Made by a program: the position numbers and the translations under genes
Source of the DNA: an uncultured Alphaproteobacteria bacterium
Lineage (GTDB): Bacteria; Pseudomonadota; Alphaproteobacteria; MPNO01; UBA2964
DNA: 64,000 bases
Assembly (NCBI GenBank): GCA_951812775.1
Contig: OX638326.1
Span: 2,677,391 to 2,741,390, forward strand
Direction: 5' to 3'
Shown: positions 1 to 8,745 of the stretch, piece by piece
Layout: each line of letters starts with the position of its first letter
Position numbering within the stretch: position 1 is the stretch's first letter
The notes under the pieces: generated by a model
The model's input: the letters and a program-made list of their open reading frames with translations, nothing else
The model's database searches: none
Told to the model about the DNA's origin: nothing

Positions 1-2
1 TT

Positions 3-1094
3 ATCGCGGGACCCATCGTCCATCACAAAGAAATTATTCCGCAGCTAATTGGATCAAATCGCTTTTCAATTTCGGCAGAAAATTTTGCGGTCGGTCTCAC
101 GATATTTGGTATCGGCCTATTTAAGAAAGTGATCATCGCTGACACGATGGGGGCACTCGCCAATCCTGGCTTTGACTCCGCCGCCGCAGGGCAGGTGCTA
201 AGCTTCTCGGAAGCCTGGATTACCACCACGGCATTCGGGCTCGAAATTTACTTTGATTTTTCTGCTTATTCAGATATGGTGATCGGCATCGGTCGTATGA
301 TTAACGTCAATCTGCCAATCAATTTTAGCTCCCCCTATCAATCGACAAATATCATCGATTTCTGGCGGCGTTGGCACATTACTTTATCGCGGTTTTTGCG
401 CGATTATTTATATATCCCGCTGGGGGGAAATAGAGTCGGCAAATTCCGCCGCTACAACAATCTAATGATTGTGATGGTCTTGGGGGGACTGTGGCACGGA
501 GCGGGATGGACATATCTCGCATGGGGTGCGTTGCACGGGCTGTATCTAATCATCAATCACGGTTGGCGATTTATTTACACTCGATCAACCTTGCTTATAT
601 CTGTAGCTACAAAATTGCCAAATTCGATACGAAAACTTTGTTGCTGGGGAACGACTTATGTTGCTGTTACCATCGCATGGGTTTTTTTCCGCGCAGAAAA
701 TCTAACTGCAGTGAAAACAATGTTAGCCGCTATGGCTGGGCAAACCGGTTTTCAATTGCCCCGTGACGCTATGTTGCAGTTTGGCCATGTATGGCATTTT
801 ATTTTCTTGTCAGGGATCCCTAACACCCAAACGATCAAGTTAGGGATGGCAACCTTTGGTGTTTTGAGCATCATCTTCATTGTCTTTTTCTGTCCGAATA
901 CGCAGCAAATCATGGGAAAATACAACCGTGCCCTTGGTCATGAACCTGTACGCCAAAAGCTATTCGGATATATTGAAAACCGGCTTGTGTGGAAGCCGTC
1001 ATCCGCATTTGCGATCGTTTGTGCGTTGATGGTTGTCGTAAGTATTCTGCTCTTAAAATCTGATCAAAGTGAATTTATCTACTTCCAGTTTTAG
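3..1094 (+). CDS. MBOAT family O-acyltransferase (AlgI-like), 5' truncated
   Basis: Partial gene: the reading frame is open from base 3 with no start codon, giving 363 visible residues. The first residues (IAGPIVHHKEIIPQ) match the internal segment that precedes the conserved region of AlgI/DltB-type MBOAT proteins, so roughly the N-terminal quarter to third lies outside the window. The hallmark DFWRRWHITLSRFLRDY block and the catalytic-histidine segment GLWHGAGW are present, followed by several hydrophobic helices. Family members are polytopic inner-membrane enzymes that pass acyl (usually acetyl) groups to an extracytoplasmic partner for O-acetylation of polysaccharides. The next gene, an SGNH-like protein, overlaps it by 26 bp and fits the AlgJ/AlgX/DltD partner role. 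Its place beside sugar genes makes O-acetylation of the surface polysaccharide the likely role; the acceptor sugar is unknown. Confidence 0.9.
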   Translation: MAGPIVHHKEIIPQLIGSNRFSISAENFAVGLTIFGIGLFKKVIIADTMGALANPGFDSAAAGQVLSFSEAWITTTAFGLEIYFDFSAYSDMVIGIGRMINVNLPINFSSPYQSTNIIDFWRRWHITLSRFLRDYLYIPLGGNRVGKFRRYNNLMIVMVLGGLWHGAGWTYLAWGALHGLYLIINHGWRFIYTRSTLLISVATKLPNSIRKLCCWGTTYVAVTIAWVFFRAENLTAVKTMLAAMAGQTGFQLPRDAMLQFGHVWHFIFLSGIPNTQTIKLGMATFGVLSIIFIVFFCPNTQQIMGKYNRALGHEPVRQKLFGYIENRLVWKPSSAFAIVCALMVVVSILLLKSDQSEFIYFQF

Positions 1095-1953
1095 AAAATG
1101 GGTTTGCATTTGGGGGGTTACGTTCACCGCCTTTGTTGGTTTAGCAGGCGCAACAACAGAGTGGTTGATACGCACCAAAGTCGAACCAAACGATATCTTT
1201 CTAAAACATATTGAATTTTTTCGGACATCCACACAGCAGAATGTTGCTATTGGAGATTCTATCGTTGCCCTGGGATTCACCGGACAAAAGGGATACTCAA
1301 ATATTGCTTACCCAAGTGAGACTATTGAAATTGCGGAACAAAAGCTGCGGATATATTTTTCTAGCAGAAAAATGCAGCATGTAATTTTACAGGCAGACAT
1401 CCACCAATTTTGTAAACACCGGGTCAATAGGGCGGCAAAATCGCGGACGGCTACCTACGAAAACCTTCGTTGGGTCAGAATGTTCAGCCCCGTACATCGA
1501 ACGCAATGGCTGCTTTATTGGAGAACATATTTTGGGAAAGGATACTTCAAGCCAAAGTTCGCCTTTCAACCTGACGGCGCACAAACGCTAAGTGGCACTA
1601 TAAATGGGGCAGAGGATAATCCATCGTCGGTTTGCGACCCTATCAAGAATATATACCAATCCAGAATTGCAAAATCCTATTTGGCGATCGCAAACTTCGT
1701 CAAAGCGAAAGGCGGACAACTATGCCTTGTGAGATTCCCCAAATCACATGAAAGACGCAAATTAATTCGTGCACGAGCAGGGTATAAAGCTGTCGAAATC
1801 TGGTTTCAGAAATTTGCCCGTGAGCAGAAAGTAAAATTCATCGATCTCTTGGACCTAGTTGAAAACGACGATTTATTTAATGACCACGACCACTTAAACC
1901 ATCGAGGTGCCCTTACCGTTTCACCTAAAATTAAAGATGCCTGCTCTTCATAG
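1069..1953 (+). CDS. SGNH/AlgJ-like acetyltransferase partner, membrane-anchored
   Basis: A 294-residue protein with one N-terminal hydrophobic segment (about residues 11-28), expected to hold a periplasmic domain at the inner membrane. It has an SGNH block I-like GDSIVALG near residue 62 and a C-terminal DHDHLNHRG that fits the Asp-x-x-His block of SGNH/GDSL enzymes. The ATG lies 26 bp inside the end of the MBOAT gene, which suggests translational coupling. In the AlgI/AlgJ and DltB/DltD systems an SGNH-like protein completes acyl transfer to the polymer, and I infer the same here. Overall similarity is too low to assign a subfamily, and the protein ends soon after the Asp-His block. Confidence 0.65.
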   Translation: MNLSTSSFRKWVCIWGVTFTAFVGLAGATTEWLIRTKVEPNDIFLKHIEFFRTSTQQNVAIGDSIVALGFTGQKGYSNIAYPSETIEIAEQKLRIYFSSRKMQHVILQADIHQFCKHRVNRAAKSRTATYENLRWVRMFSPVHRTQWLLYWRTYFGKGYFKPKFAFQPDGAQTLSGTINGAEDNPSSVCDPIKNIYQSRIAKSYLAIANFVKAKGGQLCLVRFPKSHERRKLIRARAGYKAVEIWFQKFAREQKVKFIDLLDLVENDDLFNDHDHLNHRGALTVSPKIKDACSS

Positions 1954-2004
1954 ATTAGTGAAAACGGGCTTTCGCACCGTAACAGTATATTTCGGAAATG
2001 ACCG

Positions 2005-2721
2005 ATGAAGGTATTGTGTACAATTGGGGCACGAGGCGGAAGTGAGGGGCTTCCAGGAAAAAATATCCGCCCGCTCCTCAGCAAACCACTGATTGTGTGG
2101 TCAATCGAACAAGCGCTCGCAACGCCTGAAATCAATCGGGTGATCGTATCTACAGATTCTGAAGAAATAGCGACAATAGCGCAAAATGCGGGCGCGGATG
2201 TGCCATTTGCCCGCCCGGAAGAGCTTGCAGGTCCAACTATTGGGAAATTTCAAGTTTGGCAGCATGCACTTGCAGCATGCGAAGCTCATTATTCAGAAAC
2301 CTATGACGCCTTTGTAGATTTGGACTGCACCAATCCGTTAAGAGACGTCTCTGATATTTCTGCAGCAATCAATCAATTCTGGCAAAGTCGCCGACGGCAA
2401 GTCGACGCCGTTTTCTCCGTCTGTAATGCGCGAAAGAACCCATATTTCAACCTTGTCGAACCTGATGAGGAACAAGCACTAAAAATGTCTAAAACAGCCG
2501 GGGATACCGTCGTCGTCCGCCAGGCAGCCCCGGCCGTCTATGAACATGTTGCTTCAATTTACGTTCTTGCGCCTGAGTACTTGCGGCAAAGCAATCACCT
2601 CCTAGATGGCCACGCTGAGGGATATGATATTGGACAAGAGAAATGTTTCGATATCGATTCCGAGATTGATTTTCGAATTATCGAGATGCTGATGCAGGAA
2701 AAAATCGAAGCAACCCCATGA
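2005..2721 (+). CDS. neuA: CMP-nonulosonate cytidylyltransferase (NeuA/LegF family)
   Basis: A 238-residue cytidylyltransferase. The N-terminal ARGGSEGLPGKNIRPL is the CTP-binding signature of the NeuA/KdsB/PseF/LegF superfamily, followed by the typical STDSEEIA segment. It activates a nonulosonic acid (sialic, legionaminic or pseudaminic type) to its CMP form in the cytoplasm, using CTP. The neighbouring neuB, neuC, ptmE-like and legB-like genes favour CMP-legionaminic acid or a relative over Neu5Ac. The stop overlaps the next ATG as ATGA. Which nonulosonate is used cannot be read from the sequence. Confidence 0.88.
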   Translation: MKVLCTIGARGGSEGLPGKNIRPLLSKPLIVWSIEQALATPEINRVIVSTDSEEIATIAQNAGADVPFARPEELAGPTIGKFQVWQHALAACEAHYSETYDAFVDLDCTNPLRDVSDISAAINQFWQSRRRQVDAVFSVCNARKNPYFNLVEPDEEQALKMSKTAGDTVVVRQAAPAVYEHVASIYVLAPEYLRQSNHLLDGHAEGYDIGQEKCFDIDSEIDFRIIEMLMQEKIEATP

Positions 2722-3509
2722 CAGATTCAACCGGTATCACTCTACACAACAAGCGCATTCTTTTAGTTGGCGCCACAGGTGTCCTAGGTAAAACCTACGC
2801 CAACGCACTTGCTGAAGCGGGAACAAATCTAGCGATTGCAGACCAGCCTGGTTCCAACGTCATAGAGCTTGCTGACAGGATCGGGGCAGCTGGCATCATA
2901 ATGGATGTTTCGGTAGAGGATGACGTCATTGCCAGCGTCAATCAAGCCGTAGAAACACTCGACGGTTTAGATGGTATCGTAATGAACGCCGCCGCTACTG
3001 GGGAGAGCCTGCTCGCGGAAGGAGAAGCGTTTTCACCATTTGAGTCATACCCATTGGATGTATGGCAAAAAACCATCGATGTAAATTTGACCGGAACATT
3101 TTTGGTAACCCGCGAGGGTGGCCGTGCCATAAAAGAATCTGGAGGAGGCAGCCTCGTTATGGTCTCCTCAATCTACGGTGTTGTTGGACCCGACCACCGA
3201 ATATACGAAGATCAACCCTTCAAGAGTTTCCCGGGATATTCTGCGTCAAAAGCAGGGGTAATCGGCTTGGCGCGTTGGGCGGCAACATGGTGGGCCAAAG
3301 ATGGCGTTCGCGTAAATACCGTAACGCCGGGTGGCGTTTTCAATGATCATGACAAATCTTTTTCCGACGCTTATGCAAACCGAACGCCGATGGGAAGAAT
3401 GGCAAACCGTGAAGAGCTCGTTGGCATGGTTTTGTTCTTGCTATCGGACGCGTCAAGCTATTGTACCGGACAAAACTATATCGTTGACGGTGGTTTCACC
3501 GCCTGGTGA
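2718..3509 (+). CDS. SDR-family oxidoreductase (PtmA-like)
   Basis: A 263-residue classical short-chain dehydrogenase. It has the N-terminal nucleotide-binding glycine motif (VGATGVLG, about residues 16-23), NAA in the central region, the catalytic YSASK, and the usual C-terminal CTGQNYIVDGG. It overlaps the cytidylyltransferase stop by 4 bp. SDR proteins in this position beside a nonulosonate cytidylyltransferase resemble Campylobacter PtmA, which is linked to legionaminic acid formation but has no settled reaction. It probably reduces or oxidises a sugar or sugar phosphate with NAD(P). The substrate is inferred only from context. Confidence 0.8.
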   Translation: MTDSTGITLHNKRILLVGATGVLGKTYANALAEAGTNLAIADQPGSNVIELADRIGAAGIIMDVSVEDDVIASVNQAVETLDGLDGIVMNAAATGESLLAEGEAFSPFESYPLDVWQKTIDVNLTGTFLVTREGGRAIKESGGGSLVMVSSIYGVVGPDHRIYEDQPFKSFPGYSASKAGVIGLARWAATWWAKDGVRVNTVTPGGVFNDHDKSFSDAYANRTPMGRMANREELVGMVLFLLSDASSYCTGQNYIVDGGFTAW

Positions 3510-3533
3510 GGAATCGGATAGAGGATAATTTTT

Positions 3534-4580
3534 ATGAGTTGTGAGATTGACATTGCGGGCCGCAAAGTCGGACCAGACCATCCGCCATTTGTGATCGCGG
3601 AAGTCGGCATCAACCATGAGGGCGATGTTGAAAAAGCAATCCAACTCGTAGATGCGGTGGTCGCCGCAGGATCGGAGGTCGTAAAATTTCAATGCCACAT
3701 TACTGAGCAGGAAATGGTTCCGACCGATATGACACCCGGTGAAATTTCCTCAGAGAAATTATGGGATATCATCAAACGTTGTGAATTGACCGAAAGCGAA
3801 GAGCATGACGTACAGGCTTATTGCCATGAAAAGAATATCCTATATCTCTCCACTCCTTTTTCACGCGAAGCTGCGGATCGCCTAAATGACATGGGCGTCC
3901 CAGCCTTTAAAATTGGCTCTGGGGAATGCAACAACATTCCCTTGCTTGACCATATTGCCCGCTTCGGCAAACCAATGATCCTTTCCACCGGGATGAACGA
4001 CCTTGCATCTGTCCGGAATTCTGTCACAGCCATCAAGAAACACGACACGCCTCTCGCCCTAATGCATTGCACGTCGATGTATCCGACACCTTATGAGAAT
4101 GTCCGGCTTGGCGCCGTCAGCCAATTAATAGAAGAGTTCCCGGAAATTCCTATTGGACTGTCAGATCATTCAATGAATATTTGGACGTGCCTGGGAGCGG
4201 TATCAATCGGTGCTTCTGTCCTGGAGAAACATTTTACGATATCGCGGGACTGGCCAGGCCCCGATACGGGAATTTCAATTGAACCGAATGAGCTAAATGA
4301 CATGATCGTTGGCTCAGAGGCAATTTGGCAAGCCCGTGGTGGTACAAAAACAATTCTAGCAGACGAGCAACCCGTCATCGAATTTGCCTATGCGACCGTT
4401 GTGACCATTGCTCCAATCAGAGCCGGCGAAACATTTAGCAAGGATAATACTTGGGTAAAACGTCCGGGAACGGGACAAATTCTAGCGACGCGGCTAGATG
4501 ACGTCCTAGGAAAAACAGCAACCAGAAATCTCTCCGCCGACGTCCACGTTCAGTCTGAGGACATTACCGACTTCGCATGA
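3534..4580 (+). CDS. neuB: N-acetylneuraminate/legionaminate synthase (NeuB/LegI family)
   Basis: A 348-residue enzyme with the NeuB TIM-barrel (FVIAEVGINHEG near the start, then VKFQCH and GLSDHS) and a C-terminal SAF/antifreeze-like domain from about residue 280 (IRAGETF, KRPGTG). The family condenses phosphoenolpyruvate with a 2-acetamido or 2,4-diacetamido hexose to make a nonulosonic acid. The cytidylyltransferase and SDR lie upstream and a NeuC-type epimerase downstream, so it is the central step of the block. The ptmE-like and legB-like genes nearby favour the LegI (legionaminate) activity over sialate. Its end overlaps the next gene as ATGA. Confidence 0.92.
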   Translation: MSCEIDIAGRKVGPDHPPFVIAEVGINHEGDVEKAIQLVDAVVAAGSEVVKFQCHITEQEMVPTDMTPGEISSEKLWDIIKRCELTESEEHDVQAYCHEKNILYLSTPFSREAADRLNDMGVPAFKIGSGECNNIPLLDHIARFGKPMILSTGMNDLASVRNSVTAIKKHDTPLALMHCTSMYPTPYENVRLGAVSQLIEEFPEIPIGLSDHSMNIWTCLGAVSIGASVLEKHFTISRDWPGPDTGISIEPNELNDMIVGSEAIWQARGGTKTILADEQPVIEFAYATVVTIAPIRAGETFSKDNTWVKRPGTGQILATRLDDVLGKTATRNLSADVHVQSEDITDFA

Positions 4581-5431
4581 CCGGGTCCGTTATCGTAACC
4601 GGGGCTTCGGGGTTTATCGGCCAATCTCTCCTCCGCTGCTTGGTCAAAGAGGGCATAGCTGTAACCGCGGTTTCACGACAACCCTGCACTGTACCGAATG
4701 GGGCCCGTCATATACTGGTCGAACAGTATGCCGAAACACCGTCAACAAAAGACCAAACACTTATTCATCTTGCAGAGCGCTCAGACATCAGTGCCGTTGA
4801 AAAAATCGGCCGGCGATATATTGAGGTAGTTGGAAAACGGGCGACGAGCTTGCTGGAAAAAGACCACAAAAGGTTTCTGTACGTTTCATCAGGGTCTGTA
4901 TATGGCGCGAATGAAAAGACGCCCCGTGATACACATGCGGCGGTTTATCGAGACAACGTCTACAACCGCGCAAAACTGTCGGTCGAAAAATTGGTGACTT
5001 CAGCGGGCGGGCTGGTCGCAAGAATTAGCAACATTTATGGCCCCCCCGTCAAAGTCGGCACGATCTTCTATGACGTTCTCTCACAAATCCCGGGAACAGG
5101 ACCTCTAGCCGTTCGAAATACTTATCCAGCGCGCGACTATTTATGGATTGAAGATTTGATCGAAGCGCTTAAAGCGATGGCCATGGGGGAGAGGTCGGGC
5201 ACGTTTAATTTAGGTACCGGTATGGCAACAACAGCCGGTGATATCGCAAGAACAGCGCTCGAACTGTCCGGGCAATCTGATCGGACGATCACAAGCTCCG
5301 AAACTCAACCCAAACGCGGAACGGACTGTCTAATTCTCGATTCAAGCGAAACGAAATCCGCTTTTGGCTGGCAGGCGAAAACTTCATTAGCAATGGGTAT
5401 GAAAATACTAATCCGAGGAAACAATGACTAA
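4577..5431 (+). CDS. NAD-dependent epimerase/dehydratase (extended SDR)
   Basis: A 284-residue extended SDR with GASGFIGQ at the N-terminus, a YVSSGSVYG strand, and the catalytic tyrosine/lysine in YNRAK. The central part carries RISNIYGP and a TYPARDYLWIEDL segment typical of nucleotide-sugar epimerases and reductases. It is shorter than GalE-type enzymes (about 330 residues). It overlaps neuB by 4 bp and the NeuC-type gene by 8 bp, so it is made together with the nonulosonate enzymes. I do not recognise a specific reaction; a C4 epimerase or reductase giving a variant nonulosonate stereoisomer is possible. Confidence 0.75.
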   Translation: MTGSVIVTGASGFIGQSLLRCLVKEGIAVTAVSRQPCTVPNGARHILVEQYAETPSTKDQTLIHLAERSDISAVEKIGRRYIEVVGKRATSLLEKDHKRFLYVSSGSVYGANEKTPRDTHAAVYRDNVYNRAKLSVEKLVTSAGGLVARISNIYGPPVKVGTIFYDVLSQIPGTGPLAVRNTYPARDYLWIEDLIEALKAMAMGERSGTFNLGTGMATTAGDIARTALELSGQSDRTITSSETQPKRGTDCLILDSSETKSAFGWQAKTSLAMGMKILIRGNND

Positions 5432-6644
5432 ACGAATAGTCGCCGTCTTCACGGGAAATCGAGCCGAATATGGGCTCCAATTTCCAATCTTGAAGGCGAT
5501 CGACGACCACCCCTCCCTTGAGTATCGCCTCATCGTTTCCGGAGCACATTTGGATCAACATTTTGGGCGAACATTGCAGGAAATAAAGGACGATGGGTTT
5601 ACCATTCACGCCGAAGTCAAAATTGACATGGAAGCCGACAATCTTGACGCGACAACGCAAGCTATTGGTAGTGGCGTTATGTCGATGGGAAAAGCGCTAG
5701 CGGAAATACGTCCTGATATTCTTGTCGTTTATGCTGATCGATTTGAGGGGTTTGCTGCCATCATTGCCGGAACACAAATGAACGTACCGACGGCTCACAT
5801 TGAGGGGGGCGACCTAACCGAAGGCGGCGCTCTCGACGACTCTGTACGCCATGCGATGACGAAACTTGCTCATTTGCATTTCACTACGAACCAGCAAGCG
5901 AGCAATCGGTTGCTGGCAATGGGTGAAGAAGAATGGCGAGTTCACACTGTCGGATTTCCGGCAATAGATTTAATTGCAAAAAATAATTTTGCGACAAGCG
6001 AGGAACTGGTTGCAGAGTACTCGCTGGACCTGACGAGACCTATAGTCCTGTTTACACAGCATTCTGTTACGACAGAATTCGATCTTGCGGCGGAACAGAT
6101 TCAACCAGTTTTTACAGCCCTCAGAGAACTAGCAGGCGATGGCACTCAAATCATTGCGACATACCCAAATAACGATGCTGGCGGTCGTTCCATCATTATG
6201 GAACTCGAAAAACTCAATCAGGAGAATATCGACAACATTCAAATTTACCGATCATTGGGTCGATACAACTATCACGGGGTGCTTGCCTTGGCACGCCAAT
6301 CCGATTGTAAAGTTGTCTGCGTCGGCAACTCTTCCTCTGGTATCAAAGAGACCCCGGCATTTGGTTGTCCCACAGTCAATATTGGCTCTCGGCAAGAGGG
6401 GCGTTTGCGCGCCGAGAACGTAATTGATGCCGACTACGAAACGCCTTCGGTGCTAGGTGCCGTTCGCCGTTGCCTCGAAGACGATGTGTTTCGGAACAAA
6501 TGTCGTAATTGCGAAAGCCCTTACGGCGTCGGAGACGCTGGAGTCAAAATAGCGGAGGAAATTGCATCCGTTTCTCTTGGAACCAAATTAATTCGAAAAC
6601 GAATGGTCTTGGAAGGTAAAGCCAGGGAAGGGTGGTTCCGATAG
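5424..6644 (+). CDS. neuC: UDP/GDP-sugar 2-epimerase, hydrolysing (NeuC/LegG family)
   Basis: A 406-residue member of the hydrolysing 2-epimerase family. The N-terminus (VFTGNRAEYGL) is typical of NeuC/LegG/PseG-like enzymes, followed by ADRFEG and HIEGGDLTEGG segments. These enzymes release a free 2-acetamido mannose-type sugar from its nucleotide, giving the NeuB substrate. With the PtmE-like guanylyltransferase in the same block, a GDP-linked 2,4-diacetamido sugar (LegG reaction) is the likeliest substrate. The tail of about 25 residues after GVKIAEEIAS is basic and not conserved. It overlaps the next gene by 13 bp. Confidence 0.88.
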   Translation: MTKRIVAVFTGNRAEYGLQFPILKAIDDHPSLEYRLIVSGAHLDQHFGRTLQEIKDDGFTIHAEVKIDMEADNLDATTQAIGSGVMSMGKALAEIRPDILVVYADRFEGFAAIIAGTQMNVPTAHIEGGDLTEGGALDDSVRHAMTKLAHLHFTTNQQASNRLLAMGEEEWRVHTVGFPAIDLIAKNNFATSEELVAEYSLDLTRPIVLFTQHSVTTEFDLAAEQIQPVFTALRELAGDGTQIIATYPNNDAGGRSIIMELEKLNQENIDNIQIYRSLGRYNYHGVLALARQSDCKVVCVGNSSSGIKETPAFGCPTVNIGSRQEGRLRAENVIDADYETPSVLGAVRRCLEDDVFRNKCRNCESPYGVGDAGVKIAEEIASVSLGTKLIRKRMVLEGKAREGWFR

Positions 6645-7684
6645 CACCAAGAATCCTTGTTTGCGGCGCTGGTTCTGCTGGTCAACGCCACGTCAAGAAT
6701 CTAATTGCGCTTGGTGCGGACGTTAGCTTGTGGAGACAACGCAGTGAAATGTTGCATGAGACTGCCCGCCTCTTGAATGTTGCGCCCCGTGAAAACCTTC
6801 AAAGCGGTATTGCTGATGCTGATGCCGTCGTTATTGCGTCGGAAACGACCGAACATATACGGCATGCACAAATTGCCGCAGAATTAAATAAAGACGTATT
6901 TATCGAAAAACCGCTATCTGCGAGTTTAAAGGGCGCGAGCACTCTAAAAGAAACTATTGAAAAAAATGATCTGGTTTGCGAGATCGGCTGTCAGCTGAGA
7001 GCATCCACATCACTTCGAACACTCGCAAATCATTTAACAAACAATGCAGAGGGAAAATTATTAGCTTTCCGCGGCGTTGTAGGACACAGGCTGGATCAAT
7101 GGCGTCCAACGGTGGACTACCGCGCCTCATACTCGGCACATGCTGAAAGAGGCGGCGGCGCTCTGCTCGACCTAATCCATGAGATCGATTTGGCAATTTG
7201 GCTGGGTGGACGAGTAGAGTCTGTTTTTGCAGATATGCGTCAGATCAGCGATCACGAGATGACTGCAGAAGATCTCGTAAATCTTTTCCTATCGCTTAAA
7301 GCAGGCGGTGCGGGCCAATTACAGCTGGATATGCTCAGCCCGGCCTATCGGCGAAATTTCGAAGTGGTTACCGAAAAAGCCAACTTCGAATGGGACTACT
7401 TAACTGGTAAAATCTTTCGTAGCGACAACCAAGGAAAAGAATTGTTTGCCGCCGAAAACGAAAAATTTGAACGGAACAATCTTTTCCTATCGCAAATGTC
7501 TCATTTCTTAAAGCGGCTGGAAGATCATTCGATTTTGCCGATGTGTAGTCTAGATGATGCCGTTCACGCTCTGGAGGTCGTTGTAGCCGCGAAAGAATCG
7601 TCAAAATCGGCAGAGAAAATTCAGTTACCAAATTGCGATATTTCTTCTTCGCAGAGCAACTCGGTTTCTCCGGAAGAACCATGA
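6632..7684 (+). CDS. Gfo/Idh/MocA-family oxidoreductase
   Basis: A 350-residue NAD(P)-dependent sugar oxidoreductase with the Rossmann motif CGAGSAGQRH near residue 11 and the family EKPLS segment (catalytic lysine) near residue 95. A HEIDLAIWLGG helix lies in the C-terminal domain. The start is GTG at 6632, preceded by AGGGAAGG, inside the end of neuC. It sits between neuC and the ptmE-like gene in the nonulosonate block, so it probably acts on a sugar or sugar nucleotide of that route. The particular reaction is not recognisable. Confidence 0.8.
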   Translation: MVPIAPRILVCGAGSAGQRHVKNLIALGADVSLWRQRSEMLHETARLLNVAPRENLQSGIADADAVVIASETTEHIRHAQIAAELNKDVFIEKPLSASLKGASTLKETIEKNDLVCEIGCQLRASTSLRTLANHLTNNAEGKLLAFRGVVGHRLDQWRPTVDYRASYSAHAERGGGALLDLIHEIDLAIWLGGRVESVFADMRQISDHEMTAEDLVNLFLSLKAGGAGQLQLDMLSPAYRRNFEVVTEKANFEWDYLTGKIFRSDNQGKELFAAENEKFERNNLFLSQMSHFLKRLEDHSILPMCSLDDAVHALEVVVAAKESSKSAEKIQLPNCDISSSQSNSVSPEEP

Positions 7685-8745
7685 AGATACAGCCCCTAAA
7701 ATATTCCGCAAGAATAACGGATGCCGTGCGGGTGATCGAAGCCGGAAGACGCGGTATCGCGGTCGTCGTCGACGATGACGGATTGTTATGCGGTACAGTA
7801 ACTGACGGTGATATTCGACGCGCGATCCTCGCCGGAAACGGGCTCGATAGCGCTATCGAAAGAGCAATGAACAAAGCTCCTTTGACAGCACCGTTCGGTT
7901 CTACACCGAAACATATTGCAGACCTCTTATTACAGCAGGCACTGGAAGCAATTCCCCTCGTCGACTCCGCAGGTAAGTTTGTGGACATTGTCCATTTACG
8001 GGATATACAGCCAGAAGCCGTAACTGGTGGCGGCGAAGGGTTTGCAGCAGCAGTCATTATGGCGGGGGGCGAAGGAAAACGTCTTCAACCCTTAACTGAC
8101 AATCTGCCAAAACCATTGATCGAAGTCGGCGGCATGCCGATGATCGAAAGGCAGGTTCGCGATATAGTCCGCGCCGGTGTTCCACAAATCTATATATCCG
8201 TGAATTACCTGGGACATATGATAGAAGATCACTTTGGCGATGGCTCCGGGTTCGATACCTGTATCGGTTATCTCCACGAGAAAAAGAAGATGGGCACCGC
8301 CGGCGCCCTTTCTTTACTGCCCGAGCTGCCCAAAGCACCAATTCTCGTAATGAACGGTGATGTTCTTACAAGTCCGAGCTTTAAGAATCTGTTCCAATAT
8401 CATCATGAGCAGCAATCAATCATGACAATTGCTGCGACCGAGTATCAAATCGAAATTCCCTATGGCGTTCTAGAAACCGACGGCGCATGCGTAAAGAAAA
8501 TCTCGGAAAAACCTTCTCAAGGATTTTTGTGCAATGCCGGTATTTATGTTCTTTCGCCGAAGGCCTTAAATCTGATGCCGCGCAAAGTGCCTTGCGACAT
8601 GCCTGACCTGGTCGATGCAGTACTTAAAATGCCCAATGCTGTAAGCGTGTTCCCTATTCATGAATATTGGGCGGATGTCGGAAATCCTCACGACCTGGAA
8701 CGTGCGGAACAGGAAATCAGACAATTGGAAAAAAATGATGGATAA
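7681..8745 (+). CDS. CBS-domain sugar-1-phosphate guanylyltransferase (PtmE-like)
   Basis: A 354-residue protein with two N-terminal CBS motifs (about residues 1-115, including GTVTDGDIRRAIL) followed by a nucleotidyltransferase domain starting AAVIMAGGEGKRLQPLT. This architecture is that of Campylobacter PtmE, which makes GDP-glucosamine at the entry to legionaminic acid synthesis. I choose the ATG at 7681 because it gives a 4-bp ATGA overlap with the upstream gene and a GGAAG ribosome site; an upstream TTG at 7633 would add 16 residues without family similarity. The CBS pair may sense a nucleotide. GDP-GlcN as product is inferred from architecture and neighbours. Confidence 0.8.
   Translation: MKIQPLKYSARITDAVRVIEAGRRGIAVVVDDDGLLCGTVTDGDIRRAILAGNGLDSAIERAMNKAPLTAPFGSTPKHIADLLLQQALEAIPLVDSAGKFVDIVHLRDIQPEAVTGGGEGFAAAVIMAGGEGKRLQPLTDNLPKPLIEVGGMPMIERQVRDIVRAGVPQIYISVNYLGHMIEDHFGDGSGFDTCIGYLHEKKKMGTAGALSLLPELPKAPILVMNGDVLTSPSFKNLFQYHHEQQSIMTIAATEYQIEIPYGVLETDGACVKKISEKPSQGFLCNAGIYVLSPKALNLMPRKVPCDMPDLVDAVLKMPNAVSVFPIHEYWADVGNPHDLERAEQEIRQLEKNDG

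Noticed and set aside
3534..6644. Sialic acid (Neu5Ac) synthesis
   Set aside because: NeuB/NeuC alone would allow it, but the PtmE-like guanylyltransferase and LegB-like dehydratase favour a legionaminate-type sugar.
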